From Streptomyces coacervatus (lineage in GTDB: Bacteria > Actinomycetota > Actinomycetes > Streptomycetales > Streptomycetaceae), in contig NZ_JARHTP010000012.1 of assembly GCF_029223485.1 (NCBI RefSeq), positions 124,001 through 188,000 of the forward strand: DNA of 64,000 nt, given 5' to 3'. The notes under the pieces were generated by a model. The model made no database searches and was not told where the DNA came from. It worked only from the letters and a program-made list of their open reading frames with translations. The translations under genes were made by a program, and so were the position numbers. How positions within the stretch are numbered: position 1 is the first letter of the stretch; every line of letters starts with the position of its first letter. Shown here piece by piece: positions 26,104 through 34,200 of the stretch.

Positions 26104-27438
26104 GTGTCCTACCGCGACAACCCGGCGGACAAGCACGCCTCTGCGCCGCCCGCCGCGACGGGGTACAGCCCTACACACCCGCGCATCGTCATCGTCTCGG
26201 CGAGCGTGGGCGCCGGGCACGACGGCGCCGCCACAGAGCTCGCCCGCCGCCTCACGGCGCTCGGATTCGCAGTGGACCGGCACGACTTCCTCGACTTCCT
26301 CCCCGCCGGCCTGGGCAGACTGCTCTCCGGCAGCTACCACCGCCTGCTGACCCTGGCCCCTGCCGGCTATCAGCGGATCTACGCCGCCACCGAACACGCC
26401 GCACGCCCCGGCCCTGCCGTGCGTGCCATGTTCCGCAGCGCGGAGCGCCGGATCCTGCGGGTGATCACCCCCGACACCCGGGCGGTCGTCTCGACCTATC
26501 CCGGCGCCAGCCAGGTCATCGGCGCCCTGCGGCTGCGCGGCAGGCTGCCCGTCCCGACGTTCACCTACCTCACCGACTTCTCCGTCCACGCCCTGTGGGT
26601 TGCCCCCGGTATCGACGCCCATCTCGCCGCCCACGCCATCCCCGCCAGCCAGGCAATTGCCCAGGACGCAGCCGGAGTTGCCGTCACCGGCCCCGTCACC
26701 GATCCCCGCTTCGCCCCCGCCACCCCGGCCGGGCGGCACGCCGCCCGCAGGCGGTTCGCCCTGCCGGCCGATGCGCCCCTCGCGCTGCTGGTCGCCGGGT
26801 CGTGGGGCGTCGGCCCGGTCCGGCAGGCCGCCGCCGAGATCCGCGACAGCGGCGTGGCGATGCCTGTCGTGGTCTGCGGACGCAACCAAGCCCTCGCCGA
26901 CCAACTGCGCGCCGACGGCATCGAGCACGTCCACGGCTGGACCGAGGACATGCCCGGCCTCATGCACGCCTGCGACATCCTCGTCCAGAACGCCGGCGGA
27001 CTCACCTCGCTCGAAGCCCTCGCCTGCGGGCTCCCCGTCGCCAGCTACCGCTGCATCCCCGGCCACGGCCAGACCAACGCCGCCGCCCTCGAAGAAGCCG
27101 GCCTGGCCGTATGGATCCGCGAGGCTGGGCAGCTGGGCCCGACGCTCGCCGAACTCCTCGACGGCCCACGCGGCCAAGCACAGCGAGCGGCGGGCCTCGC
27201 CCTGCACCAATGCCGGCCAGGCCCCGCCGAGACCATCGCCGCCGCAGCCGTCCACCGGCCACCGGCCTCCGCAGCCCGCGCGCGGGTGCGCCGCCCGGCC
27301 CGGCGCCGTATCGCCGTCATGACCGCGGCCATGGCGATGACCGTCTCCCTGGGCATCGGCGCACCGGTCGCCTACGCCTACAGCGGGGCCGGCGCCCACC
27401 TCAGCGCCGTCGCCCGATACTTCGACAGGGACGACTGA
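26104..27438 (+). CDS. MGDG-synthase-like glycosyltransferase (GT28)
   Basis: A 444-residue protein of the GT-B/GT28 type related to monogalactosyl-diacylglycerol synthase and MurG. It begins after 25 residues with IVIVSASVGAGHDGAATELA, the glycolipid-acceptor loop, and has the donor-site region DILVQNAGGLTSLEAL and PGHGQTNAAALEEAG. A C-terminal hydrophobic helix (IAVMTAAMAMTVSLGIGAPV) could anchor it to the membrane. The GTG start has AGGAG upstream. The next gene, a deacetylase, starts one base before its stop codon ends, so the two are coupled. It probably glycosylates a membrane lipid. Confidence 0.87.
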   Translation: MSYRDNPADKHASAPPAATGYSPTHPRIVIVSASVGAGHDGAATELARRLTALGFAVDRHDFLDFLPAGLGRLLSGSYHRLLTLAPAGYQRIYAATEHAARPGPAVRAMFRSAERRILRVITPDTRAVVSTYPGASQVIGALRLRGRLPVPTFTYLTDFSVHALWVAPGIDAHLAAHAIPASQAIAQDAAGVAVTGPVTDPRFAPATPAGRHAARRRFALPADAPLALLVAGSWGVGPVRQAAAEIRDSGVAMPVVVCGRNQALADQLRADGIEHVHGWTEDMPGLMHACDILVQNAGGLTSLEALACGLPVASYRCIPGHGQTNAAALEEAGLAVWIREAGQLGPTLAELLDGPRGQAQRAAGLALHQCRPGPAETIAAAAVHRPPASAARARVRRPARRRIAVMTAAMAMTVSLGIGAPVAYAYSGAGAHLSAVARYFDRDD

Positions 27439-28247
27439 TGACCCCGGGCCGCTTGACACGCACCACCCTCACAGCAGGCGCGGCGCTGCTGCCGACGCTC
27501 GCGGCCCTCCACGGCGCACCCGTCATCTCCACCTTCGGGCCGCTGCGCAACCGGACCATGCCCCGCCTCGCCGGACAGGGCCGACCCGACCACATCGCGC
27601 TGACCTTCGACGACGGCCCCGACCCCCTGTCGACCCCGCACTTCCTGCGTGCCCTGGAGGCCCGCGGAATCCGCGCCACGTTCTTCCTGCTCGGCTCCAT
27701 GCTGGTCCGCACCCCCGGTCTGGCCCAGGAAATGGCCGCTGCCGGGCACGAGATCGGCATCCACGGCTGGCACCACCGCGCGCTCCTGCTACGCGGCCCC
27801 CGCGCCACCCACGACGACCTCGCCCGAGCCCGCGATCTCGTGGCCCAGGTCACCGGCGAGCTGCCCAGGCTCTTCAGGCCGCCGTACGGGGTGATGACCA
27901 CCAGCACCCACCTCGCCTGCCGACGACTCGGCCTGACCCCCGTCCTGTGGACCGCCTGGGGCGAAGACTGGCGCAGCCGGGCCACCCCACGCTCGGTCCA
28001 CGACACCGTCACCCGCGACCTCCGCGGCGGCGGCACCATCCTGCTCCACGACTCCGACTGCACCTCCGCGCCCGGCTCCTGGTGCACCACCCTCGCCGCC
28101 CTGCCCCGCATCCTCGACACCTGCGCCGCCCACGACTGGCACACCGGCCCGCTCCGCGACCACGGAACGCCCAGGGCGAGCCGGGACGACCCGGACGTCG
28201 TGGTCAGAAACCGACACGCTGGTCCCGCTGGTAGGCCCGCAGCGTGA
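27438..28247 (+). CDS. Polysaccharide deacetylase
   Basis: A 269-residue protein. After a hydrophobic N-terminus (about residues 11-30) it has the NodB homology domain: ALTFDDGPDPLS (catalytic and metal Asp), EIGIHGWHHRALL (metal His pair), and LFRPPYGVM. It removes acetyl groups from N-acetyl-hexosamine polymers or lipid-linked sugars. It is coupled to the glycosyltransferase and so probably acts on the same or a nearby glycan. It is expected outside the membrane. Confidence 0.9.
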   Translation: MTPGRLTRTTLTAGAALLPTLAALHGAPVISTFGPLRNRTMPRLAGQGRPDHIALTFDDGPDPLSTPHFLRALEARGIRATFFLLGSMLVRTPGLAQEMAAAGHEIGIHGWHHRALLLRGPRATHDDLARARDLVAQVTGELPRLFRPPYGVMTTSTHLACRRLGLTPVLWTAWGEDWRSRATPRSVHDTVTRDLRGGGTILLHDSDCTSAPGSWCTTLAALPRILDTCAAHDWHTGPLRDHGTPRASRDDPDVVVRNRHAGPAGRPAA

Positions 28248-28875
28248 CGGAAGCACCCGTCCACGGCTGCCGAACGGGCCGGAGCCGGCGCCAGTCGTAC
28301 GGCGGATGCCCGAGCCTGGGACGCGAACGGTCGTAACCGTTGCTGACCACCCAGCACCCGACACAGACAACGATCAGGACCCGCGCCACGAGATCGGCGG
28401 GACCGGACCCCGGCGCCATCAGACCACCGACCCCGGCCGTCCACAGCCAGTAACCCAGCAGTGGATAGACGATCAACTGATGCCAGATCTTCGTCGGGGC
28501 GACGGCCTGCTCCCGGGTGAAGAACCCCGCCCGCAGCTCCCCACACCACTGCACCAGACCGAACCCGAACCACACTACGAGCGATGCCAGCCCGAACCAC
28601 GGCCCCGCCAGCCCGCCCGGCGCCCTCCCGTGCATCCGTGCGACCCCGAGAGCCACCGCCGCGGCCAGCAAAGGATCACCGAGCAGAACCGCCACGAAAC
28701 CGCTGCGCACCCCCATCAGCCGCCGCTCCAGCACCAAAGCCAACAACCACAGTGCCCCCGGAGTGACGGCAAAGGTCGTGGCGGCCGCGACCCAGGGGCC
28801 GTGCTCCAGCGGCACACCGAGCCAGGGAAGATAGAACCCGCTCACAACAAGTACCAACCGCGGCAGGTCGACCAT
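28204..28875 (-). CDS. Polytopic membrane protein
   Basis: A 223-residue protein with about six membrane helices (e.g. LVLVVSGFYLPWLGVPL, ALWLLALVLERRLM, LASLVVWFGFGLVQW, LLGYWLWTAGVGGL, VARVLIVVCVGCWVVSNGY). No family is recognised; no catalytic motif is seen. Its last codons overlap the deacetylase end by 44 bp from the opposite strand. An upstream GTG (28896) is a weaker start. Confidence 0.7.
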   Translation of the reverse strand: MVDLPRLVLVVSGFYLPWLGVPLEHGPWVAAATTFAVTPGALWLLALVLERRLMGVRSGFVAVLLGDPLLAAAVALGVARMHGRAPGGLAGPWFGLASLVVWFGFGLVQWCGELRAGFFTREQAVAPTKIWHQLIVYPLLGYWLWTAGVGGLMAPGSGPADLVARVLIVVCVGCWVVSNGYDRSRPRLGHPPYDWRRLRPVRQPWTGASVTLRAYQRDQRVGF

Positions 28876-28931
28876 GATTCCGTCGGCACCCGCCACAAGG
28901 CCTCTGGGGCCGTCTCAGTGCGCTGCTGAAG

Positions 28932-28974
28932 TGGGGCGGGTGGGACTCGAACCCACGGCCGACGGTTTATGAGT
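28932..28974 (-). other. 3' end of a tRNA-Met gene (attachment-site scar)
   Basis: On the reverse strand the anticodon loop CTCATAA (CAU), the 3' anticodon strand, a perfect T-arm (GTGGG TTCGAGT CCCAC) and an acceptor strand CCGCCCC plus A are present. The 5' half of the tRNA is missing: the sequence changes exactly before the anticodon loop into the M56 relic. This is the usual breakpoint of a tyrosine-recombinase att site, so it is read as a junction of a past integration. Confidence 0.85.
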
Positions 28975-28977
28975 CCC

Positions 28978-29332
28978 AACTCGACATCCTGCTCGCCCAC
29001 GAGCGTGTCCGCCTGCCCGCGCACCACTACGCCTTCGTCGCCCTGGCTCGGCGCCGCCGCCAACCCCCTGCTGCGCCCGCCTGCCACCGCCGTCACCTAC
29101 ACCATCGAACGCTGGGCCGACGAGAACGCCGTTACCCCCACCGGCGACCGCACCCGCGCCGTCGGCAAAGCGGCCCTCGCCGCCCATCACACCCCCGGGC
29201 GCCGCCTTCAGCAGCCTTCGGCCACCGCAGCCCGCTCGCCGCCACCGTCGCGGTCCTTACCGCTGCGACCTGCGCCACCGCCGAAGCCGCACACGACCTC
29301 CACCTCCTGCTGGAGACCGTCGGAGCGTGGTA
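28978..29332 (+). pseudogene. M56 metalloprotease relic (BlaR1-like)
   Basis: Frame 1 encodes QLDILLAHERVRLPAHHYAF (metalloprotease HEXXH region altered to HERVR). A frameshift then leads to NPLLRPPATAVTYTIERWAD and a second one to AATCATAEAAHDLHLLLETV, ending in TAG. All three parts match the intact M56 protein at 18505 (AHERAHLRRRHH, LLRPL..FTVERWAD, AEAAHDTELL). The N-terminal half is missing at the tRNA scar and the metal site is mutated, so it is inactive. Confidence 0.85.
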
Positions 29333-29446
29333 GCCGTTCTGACCGGCTGCCCGTAGCCCGCCTCCTGGAATCGGAAATCCGTCCGCCCAGGCAGAGCAGA
29401 GGTGGCCATCATCCAGCGCCTTGAAATCTCGTTGACGGCAGTATCG

Positions 29447-29466
29447 TGATCTACGTGCTGTAGTTC
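29447..29466. promoter_or_regulatory. BlaI-type operator, site 5 (orphan)
   Basis: GATCTACGTGCTGTAGTTC, a weaker member of the operator set, lies just after the M56 relic with no regulated gene behind it. It may be the trace of a second BlaI-regulated locus lost when the cargo boundary formed. Confidence 0.5.
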
Positions 29467-29629
29467 GGGCCCGCCGCTGCGAGTGCCGGTACAAGCGCCC
29501 TTACCGCGGAGGCCCCGCGCGGACGCCCACCCGATCCCAGGGATGGGCCGGTTCCCCGACACGTCGTCGAGGGACGGGGCCACCCCAACTCGCACGTCTG
29601 GCTGCCGTCCCGGAATCGGACAGCAGACC

Positions 29630-30130
29630 TTGCAGGTAAAGAAGTATTCGCGGCGCGGCGTCACCCGCGTCCTGTGGCTGAAGACAGTCGCCGACCCGGG
29701 CCACGTACCGACCCGTCCAGAGCTGACCGCCGGCACCGACCTCACCAATGCGATCGCGGCGATCGACGGCTGGTCGCTGTCGAACCAGGCGATCGAGACA
29801 CCGGACCTGGGCAGCACCTTCGAGTCGAAGATCCCCGGTACCGATCAGGCGGACGACTCGTCCCTCGGCTTCTACGAGGACAAGGTGTCGGACGAGATCG
29901 AGCAACTGCTGAAGAAGGACGACACCGGCTGGGTCGTCTTCCTCCGCAAGGGAGACGTGCCCACCTCCCGGTCGATGGACATCTTCCCCGTCCGGATCGG
30001 CTCACGCTCACCGAACTACTCGACGGACAACGAGGCCGCGAAGTTCACCGTGAACTTCTCGATCACGGAGAAGCCGACTCAGGACGCCGAGATCCCGGCC
30101 GCTGGCGCCCAGCCGAAGATCGAGAAGTAG
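29630..30130 (+). CDS. Phage major tail tube protein
   Basis: A 166-residue protein starting at a TTG (LQVKKYSRRG), followed by the typical VTRVLWLKTVAD...PELTAGTDLTNAIAAIDGW, the tail-tube core with conserved PDLGSTFESKIPG and RSMDIFPVRIG, and an acidic C-terminus. The open frame extends back to 29483 but that part is low-complexity and unlike phage tail proteins, so the insertion junction is likely at about 29630. The native start may have been replaced. Confidence 0.8.
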   Translation: MQVKKYSRRGVTRVLWLKTVADPGHVPTRPELTAGTDLTNAIAAIDGWSLSNQAIETPDLGSTFESKIPGTDQADDSSLGFYEDKVSDEIEQLLKKDDTGWVVFLRKGDVPTSRSMDIFPVRIGSRSPNYSTDNEAAKFTVNFSITEKPTQDAEIPAAGAQPKIEK

Positions 30131-30266
30131 CCCGGCCGCCCACATGAACTGCCCGGCCGGGCCTGCACGTTGCAGCGCCAACCCCCTCCGTTCCGGCGCT
30201 CCGCCGCACAGTCCGGCCGGGCTCCCCACCTGTTCCCCCTCATCGCGCTTCTGTGTGGAGTCCTGC

Positions 30267-30854
30267 ATGTCCAGCACCACCCGTCCCACCCCTGCACCGC
30301 CCGCGAACGCTGTTGCCCGTGACGCTCATTGGGCCCGCAAGCTGGCTCGTCTCCGTGCCCGGCAGCTTCCGGAGCACACCCTGCAGATTTGCGACGACCT
30401 GGCCGCAAAAAAGCGCCTCGAGCAGGCGAAGCTGGAGGTAGCTCGCTGCCGCATGGCCGACGCGGAGGCCGAGCGCACGACCAGCGCGGAGACGGAGCGG
30501 GCGGAGCACGACCTCACGGTGACTCAGGAGGCGTTCGACGAGGTCTCCCTGGCGCTGACGTTCAAGGCTCTGCCCCGGCCCGTGCTGGACGGGCTGATCA
30601 AGCGGTTCCCGCCGACGGAGGCGCAGGCCGAGGACGGGGACGCCTGGAACCCGGAGACGTTCCCCGCGGCGCTGATCGCGGCCGCGCACATCGAACGTGA
30701 CGACGTCGGCAAGGCTGTCGAGGGAATGACCGAGGACGACGCCCAGGACCTCCTGGACTCATGGCCGGTGGCCGAGTCCAATGCGCTGTTCGCCGCCGCG
30801 TGGCAGGCGCAGCAGATCGTCCGTACCAGCACCGTGGAGCTGGGAAAAGACTGA
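30267..30854 (+). CDS. Tail assembly chaperone (gpG-like)
   Basis: A 195-residue helical protein, ATG at 30267 with GGAG upstream. It is followed by an overlapping frame that is reached by a -1 frameshift, so it is the zero-frame product of the G/GT pair found between tail tube and tape measure genes in most siphoviruses. Visible parts are KKRLEQAKLEVARCRMADAE and an acidic C-terminus ending VELGKD. These chaperones bind the tape measure protein during tail assembly. Confidence 0.82.
   Translation: MSSTTRPTPAPPANAVARDAHWARKLARLRARQLPEHTLQICDDLAAKKRLEQAKLEVARCRMADAEAERTTSAETERAEHDLTVTQEAFDEVSLALTFKALPRPVLDGLIKRFPPTEAQAEDGDAWNPETFPAALIAAAHIERDDVGKAVEGMTEDDAQDLLDSWPVAESNALFAAAWQAQQIVRTSTVELGKD
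30842..30848 (+). promoter_or_regulatory. -1 programmed frameshift slippery site
   Basis: The heptamer G GGA AAA is in the zero frame of the chaperone gene, three codons before its stop (CTG GGA AAA GAC TGA). A -1 slip gives ...LGK-RLIADAQLRTELE, extending into the next frame to 31201. The sequence has the X-XXY-YYZ form of canonical sites and the position matches lambda G/T. Confidence 0.85.
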
Positions 30855-31201
30855 TCGCGGACGCACAGCTCCGGACGGAGTTGGAGCTGTGCGACCGCTA
30901 CCGGATTCCGCACAGCTTCTTCCTCGGCGCGGGTGACGGCCGCTGGTCGGAGACGGACCGGGCGAAGGCGCTCGCGTACGAGGCGTACCGGGCCAGCGTG
31001 TGCGCGAACTGCGGGACCAGGGCGGCGGAGTGGGACGAGGCCCAGGGTGGTGACCGGTATGCGTACGTCACCACCACGGTGCGGTGCGTCGGCTGTGAGC
31101 TGATCACCGCCGAGCAGGAGCAGGTCCCTGATGGGGCCGATGGGTATGGCGTGCGGATCGGCCTCGTTCCGCGCGTCCAGTGGGAGCAGCGCCAGGGGTA
31201 G
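30846..31201 (+). CDS. Tail assembly chaperone T extension (frameshift product)
   Basis: The downstream frame encodes about 117 residues (RLIADAQLRTELELCDRYRI...) with two Cys pairs (CANC and CVGC) that may bind zinc. It lacks its own ribosome site or clear start, which fits synthesis only as a fusion to the upstream chaperone by frameshifting. Ends just before the tape measure gene. Confidence 0.78.
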
Positions 31202-31238
31202 AGCGGGAAAGGGGCGCGGGGAGTAAGGGCACCGGCAG

Positions 31239-34200
31239 GTGTCGAACTACACGCTCAGCGTGCAGATGCGCGCCGACGCGTCCCGGCTCCTGTCCGAGGT
31301 CCGGCAGGCATCGCGCGCTGTCCGCGCACTGGGGCGGGACGTCACTGCGCTGAACCGGCAGCTCGGCCAGACCGGCTCCGGTGCCCGCGGCGCCGCATCC
31401 GGCCTGCGCACCCTGGGCCGGCACGCCGACGGCGCCCGCGCTGGTCTGCGCCGCGTCGGCTCGGACGGGCACGCCTCGATGCGGCAGCTGCGGCACGGGC
31501 TGCTCGGCGCCCGTCAGGAAGCGCATCACCTGCGCAATCTCGTCGTCGGTGGCGGCATCGTCGCCGGGCTCGCGGAGATCGCGAAGGAGGGCAACGAGTA
31601 CCAGCGCGCCATCAACAAGTGGGGCGCGGTCACCGGTGCGTCCGGCCAGGAGATGGTGCAGGCCGCGGCGAAGGCCCGCGAGCTCGGCGCTGACCTGAAC
31701 ATCCCTGGCACGTCTGCTGCGAAAGCTGCGGACGCGATGCTGGAGCTGGCGAAGGCGGGCCAGACCTCCACGTCGTCGATCGCGAACGCTCGTGCGGCGA
31801 TGCAGCTCGCCACAGCGGACAACCTGTCGGCTGCGGAGGCGAGCCGGTACCTCGGCGACGTGATGGACCAGTTCGGTCTGTCGTCGAACAACGCAGGTCG
31901 GGCTGCGGACGTCCTTGCCGCGTCCGCGAACGCGGCGTCCGGTGGGTTGCAGGACATCTACTACGCGATGTCCTACACGGGCCCAGTCGCGGCCCAGTTG
32001 GGCATCTCGATCGAGGACACCTCGGCCGCGGTGGCGATGCTGGCCCGTTCCGGCATCCTCGGCTCGAAGGCAGGAACGTCGCTGCGCGGCATGCTGACGA
32101 ACCTGGCCAAGCCGACCGCGAACATGCGCAAGGGCCTGGCCGAGCTCGGCATCGAGGCCTGGGACACGCAGGGCAACTTCAAGGGCCTCCGCACGGTCAT
32201 CGAGGGCTTCGAGCAGGCCCAGCACCGGATGCCGCAGAAGGACTTCCTGGGGGCGCTCGCCAACGTCGTCGGCAAGCCCGCCCTCGCCGGGGCGTCAGCC
32301 CTCGCGCATCAGGGTGTCGAGGCGTACGACCAAATGCACACGGCAATCGCCCGCACCGGAGCAGCGGAAGAGATCGCCGCCTCCCAGACCAAGGGGCTGT
32401 CGGGCGCGGTCACCCAGCTCAAGACGCAGTGGAAGAACACCGGCCAGGTTCTCTACACGGCCGCCGCTCCCGCGCTGGAGAAGGTAACGCGGCTGGCCAC
32501 GTCCGGCCTGCAGGCCGCGACACCGCCGCTCGCGAAGGCGATGGACTACGCCCGCGACCTGTACACGCTGGCCAGGCCCGGGCTTTCGTCGGCGGCAGCA
32601 TCCGGTGTCGACGAGCTCACCGACGCGTTCAGCGGGATGGGGAAGCCGCTGAAGGAGCTGACGTTCGACGCCGCCGCGGCGGGTTTGAACGTCCTGGTCA
32701 ACGGCGGCCGCGCGCTGATCGAGATCCTGCGGAACGTCGGCTCCGCCGTCTCCCCCGTCGCCGAGGCGATCGGGGACCTGGGAGACGAGTCGGACGCCGG
32801 GGCGACGGGGCTCGACATGATCGTCACGGCCTTGAATCTGGTCTCTTCTGCGGCCGGCGCGGTCTCCGGGGTGCTCGTGCCGATCGGGCACACGGTCGCC
32901 TGGCTCGTTCAGGGGTTTGCTGCGCTGCCCGGGCCCGTTCAGACGGCGATCATGGCGATGCTGCTGGCCCGTCGTGTCACGCCGATGTTCATGAACCTGG
33001 GCCGCACCGTGTCTGGCCCGGTGACGGGGGCCTTCCGGTCCTTCGGTGACCAGATGCGGGTCCAGCAGCAACTCGCTGCCGCATCCGGGCAGTCCATCGG
33101 CCGCGTGGGGCAGGCCTTGGCCGTCCTGCAGACGCGGATCCCCGTTGTCGGGCAGATGACGGCCGCGTTCCGCAGCGCCTCCGGGCCGGTCTCCGGTCTG
33201 ACGCGGGCCATCGGTACCGGGCTCGGTGGCGCTGCCCGCGGGCTGATGGGCGCGCTCGGCGGGCCGTGGGGCGTTGCCATCGCGGCCGCCGGTGTGGGGC
33301 TGTCGATGCTCGCCTCCCACCAGCAGAAGGCAGCCCAGGCTGCGGCCGAGCACCAGTCGAGGATCAACACTCTCACCCAGGCGCTGCGCGACTCCAACGG
33401 GGCGGTCAACGACAGCGTCCGCGCCGCGGCCGCGCAGTCGATCATGGACACGAAGGTCTTCGACGGGAAGAACCGGCTCGTCGACGTCATGTCGAAGGCC
33501 GGCGTCTCCGTCAGGGATCTCACGGAGGCCTACCTCGGGCAGGACGGCGGTCTCAACGCACTCCAGAAGCGCCTGAACGAGACGGCCGAGGCCAACGTCG
33601 AATGGCTCGCCACTCAAGGTGGCGCGGCGAAGGCGTACAACGACCAGGGCCTGGCCGCAGCGCGGGCTGCGGATGCACTCGGCTCGGTCAAGGGCGAAAT
33701 GTCGCAGGCCGTCAAGGACGCCAAGGACCTCGCCGACGCCACCGGCTCCGGGGGGCGCTCCGCAGCAGACGCCGTTGGCCCGTTCGGGAAGTTCTCCGAC
33801 GCGATGCGCCGCCTGTCCGACAACACGGCGGACGCCGACTCCCGGGCGCGCGCACTGCACGACGCGCTGAACATCCTCGCGGGCGGCTCCGTGAACCTCT
33901 CCGCGGCCGAGGCCCGCCTCAACCGGTCCGTGTCTGACGCCGCCGAGTCTTTGAAGGGTGGCGTCGATCAGGCGCAGGGATACGGCAAGTCCCTGCTGAA
34001 CATGGATGGTTCGCTGTCCACGGTCACCCGCAACGGGCAGAAGCTGTACGACCTCCTGCAGGGCTTGTCGACGAACTCGGCGGATGCCGCGCTCGCCGCG
34101 TATCAGTACGCGGAGGCCAACGGGAAGTCCGTGCCGGAGGCCTTGAAAGCCGCCCAGGCGCAGATGGCGACCGCCCGCGAGTCGGCGATCGCCACCGCCC

